Assembly: GCF_900176345.1 (NCBI RefSeq)
Contig: NZ_FWXU01000019.1
Span: 50,924-114,923, forward strand
Reading direction: 5' to 3'
Length of the DNA stretch: 64,000 bases
Source of the DNA: Rhizobium sp. RU36D
GTDB taxonomy: Bacteria > Pseudomonadota > Alphaproteobacteria > Rhizobiales > Rhizobiaceae
The notes beneath the pieces are model-generated. The model was not told the DNA's origin. It made no database searches and saw nothing but the letters and a program-made list of their open reading frames with translations. Positions 34,777 to 43,175 of this stretch are shown piece after piece (position 1 is the stretch's first letter; each line of letters begins with the position of its first letter). The position numbers and the translations under genes are program-made.

Positions 34777-35613
34777 ATGCCAGCAGCATTCCTTTCCGAC
34801 CGCAGCCTGGTCCGGGTTGCCGGGCCGGATGCAGAGCACTTCCTGCAGAATTTGATCACCACCGATGTCACCGCTAACATGGATGGCAAGGCCTATCCCG
34901 GCGCATTGCTGACACCGCAGGGCAAGATCCTGTTCGACTTCATGATCTGGCGTGATGCCGACGGTTTTGTGCTCGACACGCCCACGTCCCAGGCAGAGGG
35001 ACTGATTAAGCGCCTCACGCTCTACAAGCTCAGGGCAAAGGTGGAGATAACAGGTCCCGATACCCAGGGCGTTACGGTGCGGTGGGGTGAAGAGCCTGTT
35101 GAGGGCGCCTTCGAGGACATGCGGTTCGAGCCTGCTGATGTCTATGTCTCGCGCCAGCCCGGCCGGCATGGTGATGCGCCGGAAGCCGCCTATCATGCAC
35201 TGCGCATCTTCACGGGCATTGCGGAATCCGGCGATGATTTTGCCCTGCAGGACGCATTCCCCCATGACGTGATGCTGGACCTGACCCACGGGCTGTCCTT
35301 CAAGAAGGGCTGTTATGTCGGTCAGGAAGTGGTGTCGCGCATGCAACATCGCGGCACCGCGCGCCGCCGGGTGGTGAGCATCCTGGCAGATGCCGCCCTG
35401 CCGGCTCCCGGCACCGAGATCACCGCGGGCGGAAAGCCGGCGGGTACGCTCGGAACCGTGGCCGGCAAGCGCGCCCTTGCGATCGTCCGCACGGATCGCA
35501 TCGCCTCGGCCCATGCGGCAGGCGGCGAAATCCTGGCCGGAGACGTGCCGATCGCGCTGTCGCTCGCTCCGTGGACCGGTCTTGCCTTCGTCGCCGCGGC
35601 CGAGGAGGCTTGA
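34777..35613 (+). CDS. ygfZ: Folate-binding protein YgfZ
   Basis: 278-residue GcvT-like protein that helps repair or assemble iron-sulfur clusters, using tetrahydrofolate. The YgfZ signature KGCYVGQE is present at residues about 177-184. The N-terminal LVRVAGPDAEHFLQNLITTDV block is typical. Length is close to other alphaproteobacterial copies. It is followed with 4 bases by a gene starting GTG and may be cotranscribed with it. The 260-base gap upstream holds only a hairpin. Confidence 0.93.
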   Translation: MPAAFLSDRSLVRVAGPDAEHFLQNLITTDVTANMDGKAYPGALLTPQGKILFDFMIWRDADGFVLDTPTSQAEGLIKRLTLYKLRAKVEITGPDTQGVTVRWGEEPVEGAFEDMRFEPADVYVSRQPGRHGDAPEAAYHALRIFTGIAESGDDFALQDAFPHDVMLDLTHGLSFKKGCYVGQEVVSRMQHRGTARRRVVSILADAALPAPGTEITAGGKPAGTLGTVAGKRALAIVRTDRIASAHAAGGEILAGDVPIALSLAPWTGLAFVAAAEEA

Positions 35614-35617
35614 CGGG

Positions 35618-36244
35618 GTGAACGAGGCGGGGGCAATCACGGCACGCGCCTGGCAGCGCATGCTATCAGGACGACGGCTCGACCTGCTCGACCCCTCCCC
35701 GCTCGATGTGGAGCTTTCCGATATCGCCCACGGACTGGCGCGCGTTGCCCGCTGGAATGGGCAAACCCATGGCGACCACGCATTTTCCGTCGCGCAGCAC
35801 AGCCTCGTCGTCGAGGATATCTTTGGCCGGATGTACCCCAAGGCGGCGCCGGAGGAGATGCAGATGTGTCTCCTGCATGATGCCCCGGAATATGTGATCG
35901 GCGATATGATCTCTCCGTTCAAGGCCGTGGTCGGTGGCGGCTACAAGACGGTGGAGCGGCGGCTGGAGGCGGCCATCCATCTGCGGTTCGGCCTGCCCGC
36001 CCATCCCAATCGTGAACTCAAGGCGCGGATCAAGAAGGCGGATTGCATCTGTGCCTTCTTCGAAGCAGTGGTGCTGGCGGGCTTCGCCGAAACCGAAGCG
36101 CGCAAGTTCTTCGGCCTGCCGCGCGGTATCACCAGGGACATGCTGATGATCGACCCCGTGCCGGCGCGGGAGGCCCAGCGCTTGTTCATCGCGCGCTTCG
36201 AAGCCATCGAATCGCTGCGCATGTCTGTGGGAGCGCCCGCATGA
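35618..36244 (+). CDS. HD-domain hydrolase (YfbR-like)
   Basis: 208-residue HD-fold protein. Metal ligands are seen in THGDHAFSVAQHSLVVEDI near residue 48, MCLLHDAPEYVIGD near residue 86, and KADCICAFFEA near residue 140. This resembles YfbR-type 5'-deoxynucleotidases and related phosphohydrolases. The start is GTG at 35618, after GAGGAGG, four bases past the ygfZ stop codon; the longer frame would run inside ygfZ. The end overlaps the next gene (ATGA). Substrate unproven. Confidence 0.85.
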   Translation: MNEAGAITARAWQRMLSGRRLDLLDPSPLDVELSDIAHGLARVARWNGQTHGDHAFSVAQHSLVVEDIFGRMYPKAAPEEMQMCLLHDAPEYVIGDMISPFKAVVGGGYKTVERRLEAAIHLRFGLPAHPNRELKARIKKADCICAFFEAVVLAGFAETEARKFFGLPRGITRDMLMIDPVPAREAQRLFIARFEAIESLRMSVGAPA

Positions 36245-36765
36245 CCGCCATCGTGGTGTCACCCCTCGCGCGGATCGCCGAAATGGCTGTGCGGCACAAG
36301 GCGCGGGAGATGATCAGCCTGCTGGCCGAGAAACAGGATTTCCACCGGCCTGCGGTGATCGAAGCGCAGCGTCACCTCATACTCGGCGTCAACGATATTG
36401 CCTTTGCCGGAACCGGGAATCTGATCGCGCCGCAAGAGGTGCATGTCGCCGCCATCATCGATTTCGCCTGTGCCTGGGATCGCTCGGCCCCTCTGCTCAT
36501 CCATTGCTGGATGGGCGTGTCGCGCTCTCCGGCAGCGGCGCTGATCGCGAGCCTTGCCATTCATCCAGACGACGACGATTTTGCGCTGGCGGCCCGTCTT
36601 CGCCAGGCCTCGCCCTTTGCCACCCCCAATACGCGCCTTGTCGAAATTGGCGACAGCCTGCTCAGCCGCAACGGACGCCTGATTGCCGCCGTCAAAGGCA
36701 TCGGCCGCGGGGCGGATGCGGATGGCAATGCGCCCTTCGTGCTGCCGCTCGCCGGCGCGGCGTAA
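36241..36765 (+). CDS. Dual-specificity/tyrosine phosphatase-like protein
   Basis: 174-residue protein with the Cys-based phosphatase signature HCWMGVSRS (residues about 88-96), which fits HCx5R followed by Ser. A possible general acid Asp lies in FACAWDRSAP. It is coupled to the HD hydrolase gene by an ATGA overlap and to the NadQ-like gene by a one-base gap, forming a compact operon. The substrate may be phosphotyrosine, a phosphoinositide-like compound or a nucleotide; sequence alone cannot tell. Confidence 0.85.
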   Translation: MTAIVVSPLARIAEMAVRHKAREMISLLAEKQDFHRPAVIEAQRHLILGVNDIAFAGTGNLIAPQEVHVAAIIDFACAWDRSAPLLIHCWMGVSRSPAAALIASLAIHPDDDDFALAARLRQASPFATPNTRLVEIGDSLLSRNGRLIAAVKGIGRGADADGNAPFVLPLAGAA

Positions 36766-36766
36766 C

Positions 36767-37732
36767 ATGGGAAGCGCGATCGAAATCGGGCTCAATGCCG
36801 CCATCGTCGCCGTCGAGGGCAAGAGCCCGCGGTTGCTCGTCGTCTCCGACGACAGCGGCGCGCCGGATGCCCTGCCCTTCGGTCCGTTCGACCCACTGCA
36901 TCACCGCACGCTCGACATGTCGCTACGCGCCACCGTGGTGGCGCAGACAGCCTTGCGTATGGGCTATATCGAACAGCTCTATACGTTCGGCGATCGTGGC
37001 CGGTCGAAGATGCCTGGTGACGAAGGCCCGCATATCGTTTCGGTCGGCTATCTCGCCCTGACGCGCATGGAAGACCGTCGCCGGCCGCCCTTGTCCTCCG
37101 AGAGCGTGCACTGGCGTGACTGGTACGGGTTTCTCCCCTGGGAGGACTGGCGCGGCGGACGCCCGCCGCAGATCGACGAGGTGATCCTGCCGGCGCTGGC
37201 GCGCTGGGCCGAGGAGGCCTCGCCGCCTTCCGAGACCGATTTGACCCGCCCATCCCGCCGGGCCCGCATCAAGCTCGCCTTCGGCCTTGACGACTTTCCG
37301 TTCGATGAGGAACGCGTGCTGGAGCGCTATGAGCTGCTTTACGAGGCGGGTCTGGTACGCGAGAGTTTCACCGACGCCGGCACAACGCCGCCGTCGCTTC
37401 CGGGCCTTGGCATCGCCATGCGCTACGACCACCGGCGCATCGCCGCGACGGCGCTGGCGCGGCTGCGCGGCAAGATCAAATACCGCCCCGTCGTCTTCGA
37501 ACTCATGGCCGAGGAATTCACGCTGACGGAACTTCAGGTGACCGTGGAGGCCATATCCGGCCGGCATGTCCACAAGCAAAACTTCCGGCGTCTGGTTGAA
37601 GGTGCGGAACTGGTGGAGCCCACAGGCGTTACCAAATCAGCGACCGGAGGGCGACCGGCCGCCCTTTTCCGTTTTCGTCGTCAGATCGTCGAGGAAAGGC
37701 CTGCCCCGGGACTGAAGGTCGGCGGCCGCTGA
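36767..37732 (+). CDS. nadQ: NadQ-like NUDIX-related transcriptional regulator
   Basis: 321-residue protein with a degenerate NUDIX-like N-terminal domain (no REXXEE box) and a C-terminal winged helix (MAEEFTLTELQVTVEAISG, then HVHKQNFRRLVE). This matches the COG4111 family that includes NadQ, the repressor of NAD synthesis genes predicted for Rhizobiales. The nadA-nadB-nadC operon begins 5.2 kb away and carries a matching palindromic site. The start at 36767 follows the phosphatase stop by one base. The ligand is presumably NAD or a precursor. Confidence 0.8.
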   Translation: MGSAIEIGLNAAIVAVEGKSPRLLVVSDDSGAPDALPFGPFDPLHHRTLDMSLRATVVAQTALRMGYIEQLYTFGDRGRSKMPGDEGPHIVSVGYLALTRMEDRRRPPLSSESVHWRDWYGFLPWEDWRGGRPPQIDEVILPALARWAEEASPPSETDLTRPSRRARIKLAFGLDDFPFDEERVLERYELLYEAGLVRESFTDAGTTPPSLPGLGIAMRYDHRRIAATALARLRGKIKYRPVVFELMAEEFTLTELQVTVEAISGRHVHKQNFRRLVEGAELVEPTGVTKSATGGRPAALFRFRRQIVEERPAPGLKVGGR

Positions 37733-37775
37733 AAGCCCTCCAGCTTTGTATCGACGACACCAAGCGGAGAACAGC

Positions 37776-38660
37776 ATGGAAGATCAGGCAACCGAGATTA
37801 TCGTGGCGACACGCGCTGCGCTGGCACAGGGCAGCGCGATGGCGGTGCAATATTCGGTCTCCATTGTCGGCGCATTACTGCTGCTGTTCATCGGCTGGTT
37901 CCTGGCGACGCTATTAAGGCGATGGTCCTACGAGGGCATGTTGCGCATCCGCGGCTTCGATGAAACGCTTGCCCGCTTCATGTCCAATGTCCTGCGCTAC
38001 GGGCTGCTGATCCTGGTCTTCGTCACGGTTCTGGCGCAGTTCGGCGTGCAGACCGCGTCCATCATCGCCGCTCTAGGCGCTGCAGGTCTTGCCATTGGCC
38101 TTGCGCTTCAAGGCACACTGCAGAACATCGCGGCGGGAATCATGCTGTTGGTGCTCCGACCGTTCCGGGTAGGCGAATACATTGATACGGGGGGAATATC
38201 CGGCACCATCGTGGAAATCGGACTGTTTGCGACCGAACTGAAGACGCCCGACGGGCTTTATCGCCTGGCACCGAACTCCATTCTATGGAATGTCCCGATT
38301 ACCAATTTCAGCCGGGAAAAGACACGCCGGTTCGATCTTGTCGTCGGCATCGGCTACGAAGACGACATCGACAAGGCTGAGCGCCTGATGATGGACATTG
38401 TCCATGGCGACGAACGCGTCCTGCCTGATCCGCCGCCAGAGACCTTTGTCGATGCGCTGGGCGACAGTGCCGTCAACGTGACCTTGCGCTATTGGACAGC
38501 GTCCGCCGACTTCTGGCCAATGTCTAGGCATACGATCAAGGCCGTCAAGCGGGCCTTCGATGAGAACGGCATATCCATTCCCTACCCGCAAATTACCTAT
38601 AGCGGCACTTTTGACGCCCGGCTTGAGCCGATTGAGCCGGCCGAACGCAGACGCGCCTGA
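37776..38660 (+). CDS. MscS-family mechanosensitive channel
   Basis: 294-residue small-conductance channel. Three hydrophobic segments precede the MscS domain. The pore helix is AALGAAGLAIGLALQGTLQN with the Gly/Ala packing pattern, followed by RPFRVGEYIDTGGISGTIVE and the NSILWNVPITNFS segment. Releases solutes during hypo-osmotic shock. The ATG at 37776 is chosen over TTG at 37746. It converges with nadC, with 9 bases between stops. Confidence 0.94.
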   Translation: MEDQATEIIVATRAALAQGSAMAVQYSVSIVGALLLLFIGWFLATLLRRWSYEGMLRIRGFDETLARFMSNVLRYGLLILVFVTVLAQFGVQTASIIAALGAAGLAIGLALQGTLQNIAAGIMLLVLRPFRVGEYIDTGGISGTIVEIGLFATELKTPDGLYRLAPNSILWNVPITNFSREKTRRFDLVVGIGYEDDIDKAERLMMDIVHGDERVLPDPPPETFVDALGDSAVNVTLRYWTASADFWPMSRHTIKAVKRAFDENGISIPYPQITYSGTFDARLEPIEPAERRRA

Positions 38661-38669
38661 GAACAGGAA

Positions 38670-39578
38670 CTACCGGATCTCTATGTCGAGGCCGATATCG
38701 AGGGTCGGTGCCGCCATGGTGATCTTGGAGGTGGAGATATAGTCCACGCCCGCTTCGGCAATCGCCTTGATCGTCTTGAGATTGACGTTGCCTGAGGCTT
38801 CCAACTGGATACGGCCCTGGGCGAAGGCGTAGTCGGCAGGCGTCAATCCAGCATGGGTCCGGTTGATCTCGACCGCCTCGGCCAGCAAATCAGGCCCCAT
38901 ATTGTCGAGCAGGATGACGTCGGGCCGGGCCGGCAGCGCCTCGCGCATCTGGTCGAGACTGTCGACCTCCACCTCGATCTTGACGAGATGGCCGGCATAG
39001 GCACGCGCCGCCTCAATGGCGGCCGTCACCCCGCCTGCGACGGCGATGTGATTGTCCTTGATCAGGATCGCATCATCCAAGCCGTAGCGATGGTTGGAGC
39101 CACCGCCGAGCCGCACCGCATATTTTTCCAGCGCTCTCAAGCCGGGCAGCGTCTTTCGGGTGCAGGTGACGCGCGCATGGGTATGGGCGATCTCCGCCGC
39201 AAACTGCCCCGTGTAGGTCGCCACCCCGCAAAGATGCATGAGGAAATTCAGCGCAACGCGCTCGCCCGACAGCACCGAGCGCGCCGCACCAGACACGCGG
39301 GCGATCGGTTGGCCGGGCACCACCGTATCACCGTCCGCGACCAGAGCCTCGAACCTCACGGTGGGATCGAGCAGGCGGAACGCAGCCCGCGCAAGTTCAA
39401 GCCCGGCGACCACGCCATTTTCCCGGCTGTTCATGGCAGCGATGGCCGTCTTGTCAGGCGCGATCGTCGCATAGGTGGTGATGTCGCCGGCGCGGCCGAG
39501 ATCCTCCGCGAGCGCAGCGCGAACATGGTCTTCGATCATCAGCGGCGAAAGAACGGGGCGGAACGGTTTCGTTGGCAT
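38670..39578 (-). CDS. nadC: Nicotinate-nucleotide diphosphorylase
   Basis: 302-residue quinolinate phosphoribosyltransferase, the third step of de novo NAD synthesis. Catalytic and binding blocks are TCTRKTLPGLRALEKYAV near residue 140, HRYGLDDAILIKDNHI near residue 165 and VEVDSLDQ. The ATG at 39578 with AGGA upstream replaces a TTG two codons earlier. It lies 20 bases after nadB in the same operon. Confidence 0.96.
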   Translation of the reverse strand: MPTKPFRPVLSPLMIEDHVRAALAEDLGRAGDITTYATIAPDKTAIAAMNSRENGVVAGLELARAAFRLLDPTVRFEALVADGDTVVPGQPIARVSGAARSVLSGERVALNFLMHLCGVATYTGQFAAEIAHTHARVTCTRKTLPGLRALEKYAVRLGGGSNHRYGLDDAILIKDNHIAVAGGVTAAIEAARAYAGHLVKIEVEVDSLDQMREALPARPDVILLDNMGPDLLAEAVEINRTHAGLTPADYAFAQGRIQLEASGNVNLKTIKAIAEAGVDYISTSKITMAAPTLDIGLDIEIR

Positions 39579-39598
39579 GGGCAAATCCTGTTTTCGCG

Positions 39599-41191
39599 TC
39601 AGCCGGCGATTTCCTGGGCCGCCGCTTCGGCCTCTTTCAAGGTTATGAAGGTGCGGTGATGCCAGGGTTCGGCGCTCTCGGTGAAGTCAGCGCGGTAATG
39701 GCCGCCGCGGCTTTCCTCTCGCTTCAGCGCCGCAACCGCGATCAGCTTGGCCGCGGCCGCGATGTTGGAGAAGCGCAGGCGGGTATTGTCCCGCTCCAGC
39801 TGCTGGATCGCCCTGATCAGGCCGACCAGTCCCTCCCGCTCCCGGATCACGCCGGCATGGGCCGACATCAGCCCGCGCAGCGTCTTCAACTGCGGACTGT
39901 CCTCGACCGTAACCAGCTCGTCGTTTTCGCCCGCTTCCTTCGGCCATTCGTATAGCCGCGATTCCGGCAGCATGCCCTTGATGCTGTCGGCAATGCGGGC
40001 GGCAAAGACCACTGCTTCCAGCAGGGAATTGGAGGCCAACCGATTGGCGCCGTGAACGCCTGTGGAGGTCACCTCGCCCGCGGCATAAAGACCGTCCAGC
40101 GTGGTGCGGCCGTCGGCATCCACCAGCACGCCGCCCATATGGTAGTGAACGGCCGGCACGACGGGGATGAGTTGCGTCACCGGATCGATGCCCGCCTGCA
40201 GGCAGGAGCGATAGACGGTCGGGAACATCTCGGGAAAATGCTTGCCGATCGCCTTGGTGCAATCGAGATAGGCGCCGCGGCCGGCGGCAACCTCGGCAAA
40301 TACGCCGCGGGCGACGATATCGCGCGGTGCCAGTTCCGCATCCGCATGCAGATCGGCCATGAAGCGGTGACCCGATTTGTTGACGAGCCAGGCGCCATCG
40401 CCGCGCAGGGCCTCCGTTGCCAGCGGCGCCGGATCGTGTCCGATATCGATGGCTGTGGGGTGGAACTGCACGAATTCAGGGTCGGCGATCATGGCGCCAG
40501 CCTTGGCCGCCATGCCGAGCCCCTGCCCGCGCGCTTCAGCCGGATTGGTCGTGATCTCGTAGAGATGCCCGACACCGCCGGAGCAAAGCACCACGGCGCG
40601 CGCCGGAAACGAGACGCGCGTCGTCGACTGGCCGGCATCGGGACGGGCGATGACGCCGGAGACGAACTTCCCTTCCGTCACCAGTTCCTCCACCACATAT
40701 CCTTCCATGATGCGGATCGACGGCGTCTTGCGAACGGTGGCGATCAAGGCCTCCATGATGGCCTTCCCGGCCATGTCGCCCTTGACCCGGACGATGCGTC
40801 GCTCCGAATGGGCAGCCTCCCGCGACAGCAGAAGATGTCCTTCAAGGTCCCTGTCGAAGGGCACGCCATAGGCCAGCAGGTCCCGGATGCGGTCAGGCCC
40901 TTCCGAGATCATCAGACGCGCCATTTTGTCGTCAACGATGCCCGCCCCCGCCGCGAGCGTATCCGCCAGATGCTTGTCGAAGGTGTCACCGGCGCTCATG
41001 GCAGCGGCGATACCGCCTTGGGCCCAGGCGGACGAGGCGCCATGGCCGATGGGTGCGGCGGCCAGGATGGTGACCGGACGCGGGCTGAGCTTCAGGGCGC
41101 AGAACAGCCCGGCGAGGCCGCCGCCGACGATGACGATGTCGTCGATCCCCTGCCAGGAGCTCGGACGCATGGATTGGGTATTGGTAGCCAT
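39599..41191 (-). CDS. nadB: L-aspartate oxidase
   Basis: 530-residue FAD enzyme that oxidises aspartate to iminoaspartate. The dinucleotide motif [14 protein letters not shown] lies near residue 20, with FAD-binding [14 protein letters not shown] near residue 48, the substrate segment [12 protein letters not shown] near residue 245, and [20 protein letters not shown] near residue 366. The start at 41191 is the last plausible ATG before MATNTQS; only a weak AAGAAG precedes it. The gene immediately upstream is not NadA but an unrelated protein, 13 bases away. Confidence 0.95.
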   Translation of the reverse strand: MATNTQSMRPSSWQGIDDIVIVGGGLAGLFCALKLSPRPVTILAAAPIGHGASSAWAQGGIAAAMSAGDTFDKHLADTLAAGAGIVDDKMARLMISEGPDRIRDLLAYGVPFDRDLEGHLLLSREAAHSERRIVRVKGDMAGKAIMEALIATVRKTPSIRIMEGYVVEELVTEGKFVSGVIARPDAGQSTTRVSFPARAVVLCSGGVGHLYEITTNPAEARGQGLGMAAKAGAMIADPEFVQFHPTAIDIGHDPAPLATEALRGDGAWLVNKSGHRFMADLHADAELAPRDIVARGVFAEVAAGRGAYLDCTKAIGKHFPEMFPTVYRSCLQAGIDPVTQLIPVVPAVHYHMGGVLVDADGRTTLDGLYAAGEVTSTGVHGANRLASNSLLEAVVFAARIADSIKGMLPESRLYEWPKEAGENDELVTVEDSPQLKTLRGLMSAHAGVIREREGLVGLIRAIQQLERDNTRLRFSNIAAAAKLIAVAALKREESRGGHYRADFTESAEPWHHRTFITLKEAEAAAQEIAG

Positions 41192-41204
41192 TCTGTTATG
41201 CTTC

Positions 41205-41867
41205 TTATTGCTGGAGGTAGTCGTGCAAAAGCCAGGCATCCTGCGTCAGGTAATAAGACTCTTCGGTCTTGCCTGTTTCGGAACCACCGTCTGGATATAG
41301 AAAGCCTCTGGAACTTAGTATTGCTAAGCTGCTGCGAATTTTTGGGCCGTCCGCCTCAGAGAAAAACTCCGGGAAATGATACAAAATTCCTCCGCCGGAA
41401 ACGAATGGCTCATTTGGATTTACTTCCAACGGTATTTTGGTGCGGAGCTTTAGTGACGCAGACAACACATTAAGCGTTTGGATATCCAAGTACTCAAGCT
41501 GCCTTGCAAACCGTCCAACTTCACCAGCCTCCGCTGGACAAGATCTTTGCACGACGCAACCGGCAATGAAAGCAGCAAGAATTTTAAGATTGTGGCTGAA
41601 CTCTCCTAGCCGTACCTGCTCGAAGAAACGGTAAGCAGCAGGCAGTAAGAATTCCGCTTGTTCGTCCGAAAGCTCAGACAGCGCCGATATACCCTTGGCC
41701 TCGATCGCCTTTACCAATTCCTCGCGATGATGCTCAATCTTTCGATCCAGATAAATTCCATACAACTCCTTCAAAACCGAGAAGCCTGGCAACAACTCGG
41801 AACAAACCGCTCCTGTTAGAGTAACTACATTTCGCGCGGAACGCGTTGGCTCTGGAAGTTGCTCCAT
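41205..41867 (-). CDS. Unknown protein inserted in the nad operon
   Basis: 220-residue protein of no recognised family, lying between nadA and nadB. The N-terminal half is helical ([18 protein letters not shown], then [19 protein letters not shown] and [16 protein letters not shown]). The C-terminal part ([20 protein letters not shown] to [14 protein letters not shown]) resembles a winged-helix or effector-sensing tail. GC content is visibly lower than in nadA or nadB. An ATG at 41867 follows GTGGGGATC; a GTG at 41876 abuts the nadA stop codon. It would be transcribed with the NAD genes. Confidence 0.7.
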   Translation of the reverse strand: MEQLPEPTRSARNVVTLTGAVCSELLPGFSVLKELYGIYLDRKIEHHREELVKAIEAKGISALSELSDEQAEFLLPAAYRFFEQVRLGEFSHNLKILAAFIAGCVVQRSCPAEAGEVGRFARQLEYLDIQTLNVLSASLKLRTKIPLEVNPNEPFVSGGGILYHFPEFFSEADGPKIRSSLAILSSRGFLYPDGGSETGKTEESYYLTQDAWLLHDYLQQ

Positions 41868-41876
41868 GATCCCCAC

Positions 41877-42953
41877 TCAATGCTTGAGGTTCACCATGCG
41901 CTCCACCGCCAGCCGGGCCCGGTCGGCGATCGCAGGATCGACGGTCACTTCTTCGGTCATGTAAAGCAGGCTGTCGAGGATCTTCGGCAGGGTGATCCGC
42001 TTCATATGCGGACAGAGATTGCACGGCTTGACGAAATCGACCTCCGGCACCTCAGCCTGGATGTTCGATGCCATGGAGCATTCGGTGACGAGCAGCACGC
42101 GGCCCGGGCGCTTCGTCTTGACATAATCGATCATGCCGGAGGTCGAACCGGCATAATCCGATACCTCAAGGACGCTCGGATGGCATTCCGGATGGGCGAC
42201 GATTTCGATCCGCGGATCGGCTTCCTTGTAAGCCAGCAGTTCTGCGGCGGTGAACCGCTCATGGACTTCGCAATGGCCCTTCCAGGTCAGGATTTTCTTT
42301 TTCGTCTGGTTGGCGACGTTCATCGCCAGATATTCGTCGGGGATGCAAAGCACCGTGTCGGAGGCGAGGCTTTCGACGACGGCGACCGCATTGGACGAGG
42401 TGCAGCAGATATCGGTCTCGGCCTTCACGTCAGCCGAGGTGTTGACATAGGTGACAACGGGCACGCCCGGATAACGCGCCTTCAGCGCCCGGACATCGGC
42501 GCCGGTGATGGATTCCGACAGGGAGCAGCCGGCGCGACCGTCGGGGATCAGCACCGTCTTGTCCGGATTGAGCAGCTTCGAGGTCTCGGCCATGAAATGC
42601 ACGCCACACTGGATGATGATCTCGGCATCCACGCGCGTGGCGTCACGGGCCAGTTGCAGCGAATCGCCCTTGATGTCGGCGACGCAGTGGAAGATCTCCG
42701 GCGTCTGGTAGTTGTGGGCCAGGATGACCGCACCGCGCTCCTTCTTGATGCGGTTGATCGCATGCACATAGGGCGCAAAAACCGGCCATTCGATCGCCGG
42801 AATGAAATCCTTGACGCGCTCGTAGAGATGGGCGGTTTCCCTGGCGATCTCCGGGGTGAAGGTGAGATCGGGCCGCTCGATGATGCCGAATCGGGCCGCT
42901 GCCGATGCCGGGTTCAGAGGCGCGGTGCCCCCCGTCAAAACGCGATCTTGCAT
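41877..42953 (-). CDS. nadA: Quinolinate synthase A
   Basis: 358-residue [4Fe-4S] enzyme that condenses iminoaspartate with dihydroxyacetone phosphate to quinolinate. Cluster cysteines can be placed in [10 protein letters not shown] near residue 137, [17 protein letters not shown] near residue 220 and [13 protein letters not shown] near residue 315. [13 protein letters not shown] is typical. It is the first gene of the nad operon. A near-palindromic site lies 25-45 bases upstream. The last residues are followed directly by the start of the unknown gene. Confidence 0.95.
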   Translation of the reverse strand: MQDRVLTGGTAPLNPASAAARFGIIERPDLTFTPEIARETAHLYERVKDFIPAIEWPVFAPYVHAINRIKKERGAVILAHNYQTPEIFHCVADIKGDSLQLARDATRVDAEIIIQCGVHFMAETSKLLNPDKTVLIPDGRAGCSLSESITGADVRALKARYPGVPVVTYVNTSADVKAETDICCTSSNAVAVVESLASDTVLCIPDEYLAMNVANQTKKKILTWKGHCEVHERFTAAELLAYKEADPRIEIVAHPECHPSVLEVSDYAGSTSGMIDYVKTKRPGRVLLVTECSMASNIQAEVPEVDFVKPCNLCPHMKRITLPKILDSLLYMTEEVTVDPAIADRARLAVERMVNLKH

Positions 42954-42977
42954 GTGGCCCTCCAGCCCAAAGGGGAT

Positions 42978-42998
42978 ATATACTCAAATTGAGCATAT
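42978..42998 (-). promoter_or_regulatory. Candidate NadQ operator before nadA
   Basis: On the minus strand, ATATGCTCAATTTGAGTATAT: two half-sites TATGCTCAA and TTGAGTATA with one mismatched pair around a central T. It lies 25 bases upstream of the nadA start codon, where binding would block transcription. Assigning it to NadQ is inference from the nearby regulator gene and the regulated pathway. Confidence 0.65.
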
Positions 42999-43175
42999 TA
43001 CCCACCAAAGAAAACCGGCTGATGCCGGTGACCTCGATTTAGAAAGTTTTGTGACAGATTGCAAGGGATGGGCGAGAATTCCTCCGGCACCCCGCCATCC
43101 GCGAATTCACCGCGAAAGACTTCCGGCGCGCGCCAAATGCGTTAAGGTCGGGGCAAAGTGGCTGCGAGGATTGTC

